From: JAQGMV01 sp050260255
Lineage (GTDB): Bacteria > Pseudomonadota > Gammaproteobacteria > Burkholderiales > SG8-41
Length of the DNA stretch: 30,666 nt
Direction of reading: 5' to 3'
NCBI GenBank assembly: GCA_050260255.1
Contig: JBLNBW010000122.1
Location: forward strand, 1-30,666
Position numbers and translations under genes: made by a program. Below the pieces are notes generated by a model. It did not search any database. It saw nothing but the letters and a program-made list of their open reading frames with translations, and was not told where the DNA came from. Within the stretch, counting starts at the first letter, position 1; every line of letters starts with the position of its first letter. Positions 1 to 8,461 of the stretch are shown here, one piece after another.

Positions 1-61
1 CATCGTACAGCGCGCGCTCCGCCGGCTCGCGCAGGTGGGTGGCGGCCGTTTCCGCAAAGCT
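1..61 (-). other. glyS: open-frame continuation of glyS beyond an in-frame TAA
   Basis: Reading on from the glyS stop in the same frame, the minus strand stays open to the window edge and encodes 20 residues, SFAETAATHLREPAERALYD. This matches the start of the C-terminal anticodon-binding part of GlyRS beta; E. coli GlyS as I remember it has a Leu-Lys-Glu-Pro-Ala-Glu segment at the same place after the conserved AAANxRV motif. The frame does not shift, so this looks like a single-base nonsense change, or a base-call error, rather than a frameshift. The rest of the domain lies outside the window. Confidence 0.75.
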
Positions 62-1855
62 TTAGCCTTTCGCTTGCGCCGGCTTGAGTATTTTCGCGAC
101 GCGCGTGTTCGCCGCCGCGAGGCTGTCGGCCTCCGGCAGCCTGGAGAATGCACGGACCGCTTCGAGCTGGCGCGGCACGAGGTCGATGCGCGCGGGTCTC
201 ATGCTGAGCACCGCGTCCACTTCGCGTGCGGTATAGCCGCGATCGCGCAAATAGCCGGCGAAACGCTCGTAGATGAAGGTTTCGAGGTCCGCGTGCGCGT
301 CCGCCACCTTGCCGCGGAACGTCGCGAACGCTTCGTTCACCAGCTCCCGCAACGACAACGGCAGCTCGCGTTCCGCCAGGATGCGCAGCACCCCGAGCGC
401 AGCACGCCGCAGGCCGAACGGATCGCGCTCGCCGCTTGGCTGCTGGCCGATGCCGAACAGCCCCGCCAGCGTATCGAGTTTCTCGGCAAGCGCCACGGCG
501 CAAGCGGTCGCACCCTCGGGCAGCGTGTCGCCGGCGTAGCGCGGGCGGTAATGCGCCTCGATGGCCGCCGCTACTTCCGCGGGCTCGCCGTCGTGGATCG
601 CGTAGTATCGCCCCATCACCCCTTGCAGCTCCGGAAACTCGCCCACCATGCCGGTGAGCAGATCGGCCTTGGCCAGCCACGCAGCCCGTTGCGCGAGCAG
701 ATGGTCGCCGCCGAGACGGCGCGCGATTTCGCCGGACAAGAGCTGTATGCGCTCGACGCGTTCCAGCTGAGAGCCGAGCTTGCTGTGATACACGACTTTA
801 GCGAGTTGCGGAACGCGATCCTCCAATCGCTGCTTCCTGTCCTGCACATAGAAGAAGCGTGCGTCTTCGAGACGCGGCCGCACCACGCGCTGATTGCCGT
901 TGACGATATGCACCGGGTCGTCCACGCGCATGTTGCTCACGATGAGAAACCGCGGCAACAGCGCCCCGCGCGCATCGAACAGCGGGAAATACTTCTGGTT
1001 CTGACGCATGGTGAGCACCAGGCACTCCGGCGGCACGTCGAGATAGCCGGCATCGAACGCACCGACGTATACACTCGGATGCTCCACCAGTGCGGTCACT
1101 TCGTCCAGCAGATCGCCGTAGCTGCCGAGAGTGGCGTGCTGGCGCGCCGCTTCTGCGAGCAGCAGCTTCTCGATGCGCTCACGGCGCTCTTCGAAGCTCG
1201 CCACGACCGAACCTTCCGCCTCCAGCTGGCGTGCGTAGCCTGCGGCGTTCGCGATGGCAATCGACCGCTTCCCGAGAAAACGGTGCCCCTCCGTCGTGTT
1301 GCCGGAGGTGAGGCCGAGCACCAGACCGGGCACTACGCGCGAGCCGTGCAGCATCACGAGCCCGTGGACGGGGCGCACGAATTCCGCGTCGCCGTCGCCC
1401 CAGCGCATGACCTTCGGGATGGGCAACTTCTTCAGCGCCTCTTCCACGATGCCGCTGAGCGCGCCGGCAAGCGTGTTGCCCGGAACGATGACTTGGGCGA
1501 CGAAGACGGTGCCTTTAGGGGTGTCGCGGCGCGTGAGCGCTTCGACCGGGACGTTGTTCTTGCGCGCGAAGCCGAGCAATGCCGGCGTCGGTGCGCCGTT
1601 CGCATCCAGGCCCACCTTGACCGAGGGGCCGGTCACTTCGGAGCGTCGCTCTTCGCTTTCGGCCAGCACGCCGGGCACCAGCACCGCGAGGCGCCGGGGC
1701 GTCGCGTACAGCGTCGGGTCTGGGGCGTCCGACGCCCGCAGATCGTTGCGCACAAGGCCCTTCACGATTTCGTCGCCGAAGGCAACGCTCAACTGCTTCA
1801 ACGATTTGGGCGGCAGCTCTTCGGTGAGCAGCTCGATCAGCAGGTATTCGCTCAT
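62..1855 (-). CDS. glyS: glycyl-tRNA synthetase beta subunit, interrupted by an in-frame stop
   Basis: Beta chain of the bacterial alpha2beta2 glycyl-tRNA synthetase, which binds tRNA-Gly and works with GlyQ to charge it in the cytoplasm. The N-terminus (LLIELLTEELPPKSLK), the GHRFLG segment and the terminal AAANTRVAKIL motif are typical of the family. Only 597 residues precede the TAA at 62-64, against roughly 690-700 for the family, and the missing part is the C-terminal anticodon-binding (DALR-like) domain. The reading frame upstream of codon 1 lies across the window edge from this domain, and the same frame resumes after the stop with recognisable homology. The ATG sits one base after the glyQ stop, so the two are translationally coupled. 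Either the gene is damaged, the TAA is read through, or it is an assembly error. Since this is normally an essential single-copy gene, an error or a second glyS/glycyl-tRNA synthetase elsewhere is the likelier explanation. Confidence 0.9.
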   Translation of the reverse strand: MSEYLLIELLTEELPPKSLKQLSVAFGDEIVKGLVRNDLRASDAPDPTLYATPRRLAVLVPGVLAESEERRSEVTGPSVKVGLDANGAPTPALLGFARKNNVPVEALTRRDTPKGTVFVAQVIVPGNTLAGALSGIVEEALKKLPIPKVMRWGDGDAEFVRPVHGLVMLHGSRVVPGLVLGLTSGNTTEGHRFLGKRSIAIANAAGYARQLEAEGSVVASFEERRERIEKLLLAEAARQHATLGSYGDLLDEVTALVEHPSVYVGAFDAGYLDVPPECLVLTMRQNQKYFPLFDARGALLPRFLIVSNMRVDDPVHIVNGNQRVVRPRLEDARFFYVQDRKQRLEDRVPQLAKVVYHSKLGSQLERVERIQLLSGEIARRLGGDHLLAQRAAWLAKADLLTGMVGEFPELQGVMGRYYAIHDGEPAEVAAAIEAHYRPRYAGDTLPEGATACAVALAEKLDTLAGLFGIGQQPSGERDPFGLRRAALGVLRILAERELPLSLRELVNEAFATFRGKVADAHADLETFIYERFAGYLRDRGYTAREVDAVLSMRPARIDLVPRQLEAVRAFSRLPEADSLAAANTRVAKILKPAQAKG

Positions 1856-1856
1856 C

Positions 1857-2744
1857 TCACGCCACCTGTTTCGCGGCCGGCAGCATCGGGAAGCCGAGTT
1901 TCTCGCGCGAGTCGTAATAAGCCTGCGCGATGAGGCGTGCCAGCGCGCGCACGCGGCCGATGTACGCCGCGCGCTCGGTCACGGATATCGCACCGTGCGC
2001 ATCGAGCAGATTGAACGTGTGAGAGCACTTCATCACCATTTCGTACGCCGGCAGCACGCACTCCGCTTCGACGAGGCGTTTGGCTTCCGCTTCGTATTGC
2101 GAAAAGTGCGTGAACAGCATCTCGGTGTTCGACAGCTCGAAGTTGTACCGCGACTGCTCGACCTCGTTCTGGTGATACACGTCGCCGTAGCTCACGCCGG
2201 GCGTCCACACGAGGTCGTATATGCTGTCCTTGCCCTGCAGATACATCGCCAGGCGCTCGAGCCCGTAGGTGATCTCACCGAGGACCGGCTTGCATTTCAG
2301 CCCGCCGACTTCCTGGAAATAGGTGAACTGCGTGACTTCCATGCCGTCGAGCCAGACTTCCCAGCCGAGTCCCCAGGCGCCCAGTGTCGGCGATTCCCAG
2401 TCGTCTTCGACGAAACGCACGTCGTGCTGCTTGAGATCGATGCCCAGCGCTTCGAGCGACTGCAGGTACAAGTCCTGGATGTCGGGCGGCGAAGGCTTGA
2501 GCACCACCTGATATTGATAGTAGTGCTGCAGCCGGTTCGGATTTTCACCGTAGCGGCCGTCTTTCGGGCGGCGCGAAGGCTGGACGTACGCCGCATGCCA
2601 TGGCTCCGGACCGATGGCGCGCAGAAACGTCGCAGTGTGAAACGTCCCGGCGCCGACTTCCATGTCGTACGGCTGCAGCAGCGCGCAGCCGTGACGGTCC
2701 CAGAACTGATTGAGGTTCAGTATGATCTGCTGAAAGGTGAGCAT
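1857..2744 (-). CDS. glyQ: glycyl-tRNA synthetase alpha subunit
   Basis: Catalytic class II subunit that forms glycyl-adenylate and transfers glycine to tRNA-Gly together with GlyS. The 295 residues are full length for the family and almost invariant: TFQQIILNLNQFWDRHGC at the N-terminus, QPYDMEVGAGT, the YVQPSRRPKDGRYGENPNRL segment around residues 54-73 and the LGWEVWLDGMEVTQFTYFQ strand in the middle. The ATG at 2742-2744 has no convincing Shine-Dalgarno. The gene is 65 bases downstream of lnt and one base upstream of glyS. The lnt-glyQ-glyS order is one I know from betaproteobacteria. Confidence 0.97.
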   Translation of the reverse strand: MLTFQQIILNLNQFWDRHGCALLQPYDMEVGAGTFHTATFLRAIGPEPWHAAYVQPSRRPKDGRYGENPNRLQHYYQYQVVLKPSPPDIQDLYLQSLEALGIDLKQHDVRFVEDDWESPTLGAWGLGWEVWLDGMEVTQFTYFQEVGGLKCKPVLGEITYGLERLAMYLQGKDSIYDLVWTPGVSYGDVYHQNEVEQSRYNFELSNTEMLFTHFSQYEAEAKRLVEAECVLPAYEMVMKCSHTFNLLDAHGAISVTERAAYIGRVRALARLIAQAYYDSREKLGFPMLPAAKQVA

Positions 2745-2809
2745 GATGCGCCCGCTTGCAAACCGCGAATTCTACAGGGTTTTACCCCTCTCGTGACCTT
2801 GCGGGCGGG
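2745..2809 (-). promoter_or_regulatory. possible glyQS promoter region
   Basis: The 65-base lnt-glyQ gap is one of the few gaps in an otherwise overlapping block. On the minus strand it holds TAGAAT (plus-strand 2769-2774), a fair -10 match about 25 bases before the glyQ ATG. The hexamer 17 bases upstream is a poor -35. A short AGGG/CCCT inverted repeat lies next to it. A promoter here is plausible but weakly supported; glyQS may simply be co-transcribed from lnt. Confidence 0.25.
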
Positions 2810-4342
2810 TCAGCCGCGCACGCGGCCGGAAAGAAACGCGATCGCGCCGATGAGCATGCACAGCGCGAGCACTGCGGCGTTGCCCCAGCGTACGTACGGC
2901 GTGGCGCCGGCATAGCCCTGAACGTCTTGCGTCACCGTCGCCCGCGTAAATTGCGGTGCGAGCGCGACCACCATGCCGCGTGGGTCGATGACACCGGTCA
3001 TGCCCGTGTTCGTGGCGCGCAGCATGTAACGGCCGGTTTCCAGCGCGCGGGCCTGCGAGATCTGCAAGTGCTGATAGGGGGCGATGGAGCGGCCGAACCA
3101 CGCGACGTTGCTGACGTTTACCAGCGCGGTCGCCTCGGGCAGCTGCCGTATGATCTCCTCACCGAATGCGTCTTCGTAGCAGATGTTGACCGCGACGCGC
3201 TGTCCTGCGATGTCCAGCGGCTGCGGACGTTCGCTGCCGCGCGAGAAATCCTGCAGCGGTATCGAGAGCGTGTTCACGATCCAGCCCAGCACCGGTCGCA
3301 GCGGTATGAATTCGCCGAAAGGCACGAGATGCCACTTGCGATAGACCTGCGGCTTCGATGCCCCGATTGAAATGACGCTGTTGTAATACCCGATGTCGCC
3401 GGAGCCTTCCGGCACGCCGATCAGCACATCGCCGCCATGGCGTGCCGCGTGCGCTGCCAATCGCTCGAGATAATCCCGCGGGACATCACGCAGGAACAGC
3501 GGCAGCGCGGTCTCCGGAAGCACGACCAATCGGCTCTCGGTCGCGAGCGTAAGCTCAAGATAGGTCTCCAGCGTGCTGCGCAGGGCGCGCGGCTGCCACT
3601 TCATGTCCTGCGCGATGTTTCCCTGCAGCAGCGCCGCGCTGAATGGAGTGCCCGCAGGGTGTGTCCACTGTATTTGCAACAACCCGTATCCGCCGAGCCA
3701 AATGATCGCCAACGCGTAGAGTCCCGGCTGGCGCACGAGCGATGCGCCGCGCACGACCGCGCTCATTAATGTCGCGACGAGACCGGCCGCCGCCGCCGTA
3801 GCGAGCGTCACACCTCCTATGCCGAGCACGGGCGCATATCCTGCCAGCGGGCTCGCGGGCACTTGCGAGTAACCGAGCGCGAGCCACGGAAAGCCGGTAA
3901 AGAGCCACCCGCGCAACCATTCGAGCAAGACCCAGGCCGACGGTACGAGCATCGCGTACTTAAGCGACGTGCGGATCGGAAGCTTCGCGGCGATGTAGCC
4001 GGCGGCTGCCGGGAACAGCGCAAGGTAGGCGCAGAAGGCAACGGTAAAGAACGCGGCGATCGGCGCGGCCATCGCGCCGAAGGTGTGCAAGCTCACGTAC
4101 ACCCACGAGACACCCGTGATGAAGCAGCCGAAGCCGAAATACCAGCCGAGCCACGCCGCGCGCCGCGGCGATTCTGCGCCGTGCCATTGCAGCATCAGCA
4201 ATGCAAGCGTTATGACGGGCAGGGGAAAAAGATAGAGCGGCGCAAACCCGGCGACCGTCGCTGCGCCCAGGACGAACGCGATGAACGGGCCGAGGCGGCC
4301 GCGCGAATATCGGGCGAAGATCGCGGCGCCCGGCCCGCTCAT
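2810..4342 (-). CDS. lnt: apolipoprotein N-acyltransferase
   Basis: Inner-membrane enzyme that adds the third acyl chain to the N-terminal cysteine of lipoproteins, taking it from phospholipid. The 510 residues show a multi-helix N-terminal half (about residues 15-225) followed by a periplasmic nitrilase-fold domain (about 233-480) and a last membrane helix near 485-503. The Glu-Lys-Cys triad is visible as E277 in VVLPETALP, K336 in YRKWHLVPFGE and C388 in VNICYEDAFG, at the spacing expected from the E. coli enzyme. The ATG overlaps the corC stop by four bases (ATGA), so translation is coupled to the CorC protein, a usual neighbour of lnt. Confidence 0.97.
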   Translation of the reverse strand: MSGPGAAIFARYSRGRLGPFIAFVLGAATVAGFAPLYLFPLPVITLALLMLQWHGAESPRRAAWLGWYFGFGCFITGVSWVYVSLHTFGAMAAPIAAFFTVAFCAYLALFPAAAGYIAAKLPIRTSLKYAMLVPSAWVLLEWLRGWLFTGFPWLALGYSQVPASPLAGYAPVLGIGGVTLATAAAAGLVATLMSAVVRGASLVRQPGLYALAIIWLGGYGLLQIQWTHPAGTPFSAALLQGNIAQDMKWQPRALRSTLETYLELTLATESRLVVLPETALPLFLRDVPRDYLERLAAHAARHGGDVLIGVPEGSGDIGYYNSVISIGASKPQVYRKWHLVPFGEFIPLRPVLGWIVNTLSIPLQDFSRGSERPQPLDIAGQRVAVNICYEDAFGEEIIRQLPEATALVNVSNVAWFGRSIAPYQHLQISQARALETGRYMLRATNTGMTGVIDPRGMVVALAPQFTRATVTQDVQGYAGATPYVRWGNAAVLALCMLIGAIAFLSGRVRG

Positions 4343-5184
4343 GCCTTGGCCGGGCCTTTCTTGCTGACCTGAAGGAGATAGACGCGGCGGCTGTCCGCGC
4401 GGAGCACTTTGAAGTTGTAGCCTTCGAGCGTGGTCTGCTCGCCGCGCTTTGGCACGCGCCCGAAGCGGTTCATCACGACACCACCTATCGTGTCGAACGT
4501 CTCGTTGCTGAACTGGGTGCCGAACCGCTCGTTGAAATCCTCGATCTCCGTGCCGGCCTTGACGCGGAAGACGCCACCCTTTTCCTGGATGATGTTGTCT
4601 TCCACCTCGTCGAAGTCGTACTCGTCTTCGATATCGCCGACGATCTGTTCCAGCACGTCTTCGATGGTGACGAGCCCGGCCACGCCGCCGTACTCGTCGA
4701 CGACGATGGCGATGTGGTTGCGGTTCTTTCTGAATTCCTTCAGCAGCACGTTGAGCGGCTTGGATTCGGGAATGAACACCGCGGGACGAAGCATTTCGCG
4801 CACGTTGAACTCTTCCTCGCCGGCGTAATAACGGAGCAGATCCTTCGCGAGGAGAATGCCGATCACGTCGTCCTTGTTGTCGCCGATGACGGGAAAGCGC
4901 GAGTGCGCGGTCTGGATGACGAACGGAATGAACTTGTCCGGCGGCTCGTTGACGTCGATCACGTCCATCTGCGAGCGGGGCACCATGATGTCGCGCGCCT
5001 GCATTTCCGAGACTTGCAGCACGCCTTCGATCATGGCGAGTGCGTCCGCGTCGAGCAGATTGCGCTGATAGGCGGAGTGCAGCAGCGCCAGCAGCTGTTC
5101 GCGGTCCTCGGGCTCGCGCATGACGAACGCCGAGAGGCGCTCGAGCAGCGAGGGCTTGCTGGTTGGGTCAGCGTGGTCGGACAT
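4339..5184 (-). CDS. corC: CBS-domain protein of the CorC/YbeX type
   Basis: A 281-residue soluble protein with two CBS domains (about residues 65-190, beginning at the motif RDIMVPRSQMDVID) and a C-terminal CorC_HlyC transporter-associated domain (about 205-280). It lacks the N-terminal DUF21 membrane region of larger relatives. Family members have been linked to magnesium/cobalt homeostasis, and YbeX to ribosome maturation; neither role is shown by this sequence. I chose the ATG at 5182-5184 (MSDHADP) over an upstream in-frame codon at 5241 because the upstream extension is low-complexity and lies entirely within ybeY. The chosen start overlaps the ybeY end by 17 bases. The stop overlaps the lnt start. 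Confidence 0.93.
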   Translation of the reverse strand: MSDHADPTSKPSLLERLSAFVMREPEDREQLLALLHSAYQRNLLDADALAMIEGVLQVSEMQARDIMVPRSQMDVIDVNEPPDKFIPFVIQTAHSRFPVIGDNKDDVIGILLAKDLLRYYAGEEEFNVREMLRPAVFIPESKPLNVLLKEFRKNRNHIAIVVDEYGGVAGLVTIEDVLEQIVGDIEDEYDFDEVEDNIIQEKGGVFRVKAGTEIEDFNERFGTQFSNETFDTIGGVVMNRFGRVPKRGEQTTLEGYNFKVLRADSRRVYLLQVSKKGPAKA

Positions 5185-5671
5185 GATGGCTGGCTGTTGT
5201 TTGCTTTGTGGGTGTCCGCGAGGGCTGCCGTTCGACGGCATAGGGATCCGGATACCCGAATCCGGTCACGATGTCGGTCTCCAGGCCTTCCATGGCGGCA
5301 GCGTCGGCGTCGTTTTCATGATCATACCCCTGCAGGTGCAAAACGCCATGCACGGTCAAATGCGCATAATGGGCGATGAGACTCTTCTTCTGCTCGCGCG
5401 CTTCCCGGGAGACGACGGGCGCGCAAATCGCGAGATCGCCATCGTAGGGCGCGCGCTCCCGGAAAATGAATGTCAGCACGTTGGTCGCGTAGTCCTTGCC
5501 GCGGAAGGCGCGGTTGAGCGCACGCCCTTCCGCCTGTCCCACGATGCGTATCGTGATGCGCGCGTCCCGATCGAGCGCCCGGCGGACCCAGCGGCGAAAC
5601 TGCGCGCGCGACGGTACGTTGGGCGACGACACGCCGTACTGTACGGCAAGCTCCAATCGCGGTGCTGCCAT
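5168..5671 (-). CDS. ybeY: endoribonuclease YbeY, 16S rRNA maturation factor
   Basis: Zinc-dependent single-strand endoribonuclease involved in 16S rRNA 3'-end maturation and 70S quality control. The signature HGVLHLQGYDH supplies the metal ligands H108, H112 and H118, and the RGKDYATNVLTF segment (about residues 57-68) is the conserved substrate-groove loop. From ATG 5669-5671 the product is 167 residues, within the usual range. An upstream in-frame extension to 5728 overlaps the phoH-like coding region and is rejected. The gene starts four bases after the phoH-like stop, the standard ybeZ-ybeY arrangement. Confidence 0.95.
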   Translation of the reverse strand: MAAPRLELAVQYGVSSPNVPSRAQFRRWVRRALDRDARITIRIVGQAEGRALNRAFRGKDYATNVLTFIFRERAPYDGDLAICAPVVSREAREQKKSLIAHYAHLTVHGVLHLQGYDHENDADAAAMEGLETDIVTGFGYPDPYAVERQPSRTPTKQTTASHHVRPR

Positions 5672-5675
5672 GGGG

Positions 5676-6641
5676 CTACGCGCCGCGCTCGGGCGCGTCC
5701 GCCGAGCGCGACGGCTTGTGCTTTTCATAGGCGTTCACGATGCGCTGCACGAGCGGGTGGCGCACCACGTCTTCGCTGCCGAAGTAGGTGAACGCGATGC
5801 CGCGCGTCTTGTGCAGCACCTGCTGAGCGTCGACGAGACCGCTTTTCTGACCCTTGGCAAGGTCGACCTGCGTGACGTCGCCCGTGACCACGACCTTGCT
5901 TCCGAAGCCCATGCGCGTCAAAAACATCTTCATCTGTTCGGGCGTGGTGTTCTGCGCCTCGTCGAGGATGATGAACGCATGATTCAGCGTGCGGCCGCGC
6001 ATGAAGGCGAGGGGCGCGATCTCGATCGCACCGCGCTCGAACATCTTCGCGACGCGATCGTAGCCCATGAGGTCGTAGAGCGCGTCGTACAGCGGCCGCA
6101 GGTACGGATCGACTTTTTGCGCCATATCGCCGGGCAGGAAGCCGAGGCGTTCGCCTGCCTCGACGGCCGGCCGCACGAGCACGATACGCTTTACGGTGTC
6201 GCGCTCCAGCGCATCGACGGCGCAGGCGACGGCAAGATACGTCTTGCCCGTGCCGGCAGGGCCGACGCTGAAGGTGATGTCGTGCCTTTGTATGTTCTGC
6301 AGGTATTCGACCTGGCGCGGCGTGCGCCCGTGCAGATCTTCGCGGCGCGTGATGAGCACCGGCGCATCTTCAGGTTTGTGCTGCTTCGGTTGCCCCGCTT
6401 CCACGAGACCGAGCTGCACGTCATCGAGACTCAGGGGGTGGCGGGCGCGCGCGTAGAAATCCTTGAGCAGCTGTGTCGCGGTGCGGGCGTGCTTGCCGCT
6501 CACCGCGAAGCGTTCGCCGCGCCGAGAGATGTTCACGTCGAGCGCCGCTTCGATCTGGCGGAGATTCTCGTCGAGCGCGCCGCACAGGTTCGCGAGGCGC
6601 TGATTGTCTACCGGGGCAAAACTGACTTCGAGCGGTTTCAA
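5676..6641 (-). CDS. ybeZ: PhoH-like ATPase (YbeZ)
   Basis: Cytoplasmic P-loop NTPase of the PhoH family, a probable RNA helicase-like partner of YbeY. The 321 residues carry Walker A GPAGTGKT (127-134), a Walker B region ending LDEAQN, and the conserved KMFLTRMGFGSKVVVTGD stretch. The N-terminal quarter is a KH-like region typical of YbeZ. The start appears to be a TTG (6639-6641) overlapping the TGA of miaB in a TTGA junction; no ATG is available before the conserved start of the family (KPLEVSF). An unusual start codon in a coupled position suggests that translation depends on ribosomes finishing miaB. Confidence 0.94.
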   Translation of the reverse strand: MKPLEVSFAPVDNQRLANLCGALDENLRQIEAALDVNISRRGERFAVSGKHARTATQLLKDFYARARHPLSLDDVQLGLVEAGQPKQHKPEDAPVLITRREDLHGRTPRQVEYLQNIQRHDITFSVGPAGTGKTYLAVACAVDALERDTVKRIVLVRPAVEAGERLGFLPGDMAQKVDPYLRPLYDALYDLMGYDRVAKMFERGAIEIAPLAFMRGRTLNHAFIILDEAQNTTPEQMKMFLTRMGFGSKVVVTGDVTQVDLAKGQKSGLVDAQQVLHKTRGIAFTYFGSEDVVRHPLVQRIVNAYEKHKPSRSADAPERGA

Positions 6642-7969
6642 GATGTAAGCGCGATTTCTCCGCGCAGCGAGTGGGGAAGGGCAGCGGTGATCGTCACGTC
6701 GACGAACTCGCCGGCGAGCCGTGCCGGGCCGGGAAAGTTGACGACGCGGTTGTTGTCGGTGCGCGCGGCGAGCTCTTGCGCGTCCTTGCGCGCCGTGCCT
6801 TCGACCAGCACGCGTTGACGCGTGCCGACCATGGCGCGGCTCACGGCCTGCGTCTGCTCGTCGATGCGGCTCTGCAGGCGCTGCAGCCGCGCGAGCTTCA
6901 CTTCACGTGGCGTGTCGTCCGCATAATCGGCGGCCGGCGTGCCGGGTCGCGCGCTGTACACGAAGCTGAAGCTGCCGTCGAAGCCGACGTCGTCGATGAG
7001 CTTCATCGTCGCTTCGAAGTCACTTTCCGTCTCGCCGGGGAAGCCCACGATGAAGTCCGACGAGATGGAAATATCCGGACGCGCCTTGCGCAGGCGCCGG
7101 ATGATGGATTTGTACTCGAGCGCGGTGTAGCCGCGCTTCATCGCAGCAAGGACGCGATCGGATCCGGACTGCACCGGCAAATGCACCTGGCTCACCAGTT
7201 TCGGAATGGCGGCGTACGCGTCGATCAGGCGCTGCGTGAACTCCTTGGGATGAGAAGTGGTGTAGCGGATACGCTCTATGCCGGGTATTTCCGCGACGTA
7301 TTCGAGCAGCGTGGCGAACTCCGCCGTCTCGCCACCGGCCATCGCGCCGCGATAAGCGTTTACGTTCTGCCCGAGCAGGGTCACTTCCTTCACGCCTTGC
7401 GCAGCGAGCTCCGCTACTTCGGTCAGCACGTCGTCGAACGGACGCGACACTTCCTCGCCGCGGGTGTACGGCACGACGCAGAACGTGCAGTACTTGCTGC
7501 ATCCTTCCATGATCGAGACGAAGGCGGTCGCGCCGTCGACACGTGCCGGTGGAAGATGATCGAACTTCTCCACTTCGGGAAAGGAGATATCGACTTGCGG
7601 TTTCCCGCTCGCGCGCCGTGCTTCGATCATCTGCGGCAGGCGGTGCAGCGTCTGCGGTCCGAACACGAGGTCCACGTACGGCGCCCGCTTCACGATGGCT
7701 GCGCCTTCCTGGCTCGCGACGCAGCCGCCCACACCGATGATGAGATGGGGCTTCTCGCGCTTTAAGAGCTTTACGCGCCCCAGATCATGGAACACGCGCT
7801 CCTGCGCTTTCTCGCGCACCGAGCAGGTGTTGAACAGAACGATGTCTGCTTCGTTCGGATCGTCGGTCTTCTCGACGTCCCCTTCGGCCAGTACGTCCGC
7901 CATCTTGTCGGAGTCGTACTCGTTCATCTGGCAGCCGAACGTGCGGATATAAAGTTTCTTCGTCGCCAT
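6638..7969 (-). CDS. miaB: tRNA-2-methylthio-N6-isopentenyladenosine synthase
   Basis: Radical-SAM methylthiotransferase that converts i6A37 to ms2i6A37 in tRNAs reading UNN codons. The 443 residues have the N-terminal UPF0004 domain with cluster ligands C13, C49 (NTCSVRE) and C83 (GGCVA), the radical-SAM CxxxCxxC at C157, C161, C164 (CSKYCTFC), and a C-terminal TRAM domain (about 375-440). I chose ATG 7967-7969 (MATKKLYIRTFGCQ), the usual family start; a GTG five codons upstream would overlap the preceding gene. It is 11 bases downstream of the small hypothetical gene and overlaps the phoH-like start. Confidence 0.97.
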   Translation of the reverse strand: MATKKLYIRTFGCQMNEYDSDKMADVLAEGDVEKTDDPNEADIVLFNTCSVREKAQERVFHDLGRVKLLKREKPHLIIGVGGCVASQEGAAIVKRAPYVDLVFGPQTLHRLPQMIEARRASGKPQVDISFPEVEKFDHLPPARVDGATAFVSIMEGCSKYCTFCVVPYTRGEEVSRPFDDVLTEVAELAAQGVKEVTLLGQNVNAYRGAMAGGETAEFATLLEYVAEIPGIERIRYTTSHPKEFTQRLIDAYAAIPKLVSQVHLPVQSGSDRVLAAMKRGYTALEYKSIIRRLRKARPDISISSDFIVGFPGETESDFEATMKLIDDVGFDGSFSFVYSARPGTPAADYADDTPREVKLARLQRLQSRIDEQTQAVSRAMVGTRQRVLVEGTARKDAQELAARTDNNRVVNFPGPARLAGEFVDVTITAALPHSLRGEIALTS

Positions 7970-7980
7970 GTCGGCCGGGG

Positions 7981-8328
7981 TCACTTGCGCGGCATGCGGT
8001 CGAGCATCGCCTGCTCGGCCGGCGTCAGTATGTAGAGGCGTTGCACGTCGCCGTTCGCGTCCGTGGTGTATAAGACCGCGCCGGCGGCCGGCAGCGCGGA
8101 ATGAAGAATCGCGCGATTCGAGGCGTCGTAGATCACGCCGCCGGGTGCGATCCGGAGGACCTCGCGTCCGATTCGAACCATAGGCAGCGGCAACGGCTCG
8201 CCCAGTTCGCCGCGCTTACCGGTGCCCGGAAGCTGCCGCTGGTGCAGCAGCTGCGCCGCCGCGCCGGTCACCGCCAGCCCGATCAGGGCCAAAAAGATAT
8301 ATCGAATTAAGTACTTAGTCACTTGCAT
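7981..8328 (-). CDS. small membrane-anchored hypothetical protein
   Basis: Product of 115 residues from ATG 8326-8328 (MQVTKYLIRYIF). One N-terminal hydrophobic helix (about residues 5-25) serves as anchor or uncleaved signal. The rest is a short domain with the pattern RIAPGGVIYDASNRAILHSAL and YILTPAEQAML. It resembles a short uncharacterised protein family I associate with betaproteobacteria and this locus, whose members have the same 'LxPGxxIRDxxN ... LTxxE' layout; I know no function. It is probably the first gene of the miaB operon. No good Shine-Dalgarno precedes the start, and an upstream GTG (8410-8412) in the same frame is an alternative that I think less likely because the extension has no family-like character. 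Confidence 0.7.
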   Translation of the reverse strand: MQVTKYLIRYIFLALIGLAVTGAAAQLLHQRQLPGTGKRGELGEPLPLPMVRIGREVLRIAPGGVIYDASNRAILHSALPAAGAVLYTTDANGDVQRLYILTPAEQAMLDRMPRK

Positions 8329-8461
8329 CAAGGGAAAATGGCCGATGGACAGTAATATCGCGTCCCCGGCATTACATCGGAGCAGGCGCCGCGCGTAAAG
8401 TTCGGGCGCCACGGATAGGACGCCATTTTAACAAAAGTCGCTCGGGCGCCTTTTCGGCGGC
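8329..8461 (-). promoter_or_regulatory. intergenic region, possible promoter for the miaB operon
   Basis: A 133-base gap between two co-directional genes. On the minus strand it contains TTAAAAT (TAAAAT at plus 8425-8430), a good -10 hexamer, but no TTGACA-like -35 at the right distance. A short CGCC-GAAAA-GGCG hairpin follows the upstream gene's stop, without an immediate T-run, so it is at best a weak terminator. I see no other structure. Confidence 0.25.

Noticed and set aside
1..64. Frameshift as the cause of the short glyS
   Set aside because: The homologous C-terminal sequence resumes in the same frame directly after the stop, so no insertion or deletion is needed.
35..1933. Long plus-strand open frame opposite glyS and glyQ
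   Set aside because: High-GC antisense shadow: it encodes an arginine/histidine-rich sequence without family resemblance, while the minus strand encodes a clear GlyRS.
8425..8430. TAAAAT taken as a firm promoter for the small gene before miaB
   Set aside because: No matching -35 at suitable spacing; kept only as a low-confidence region.
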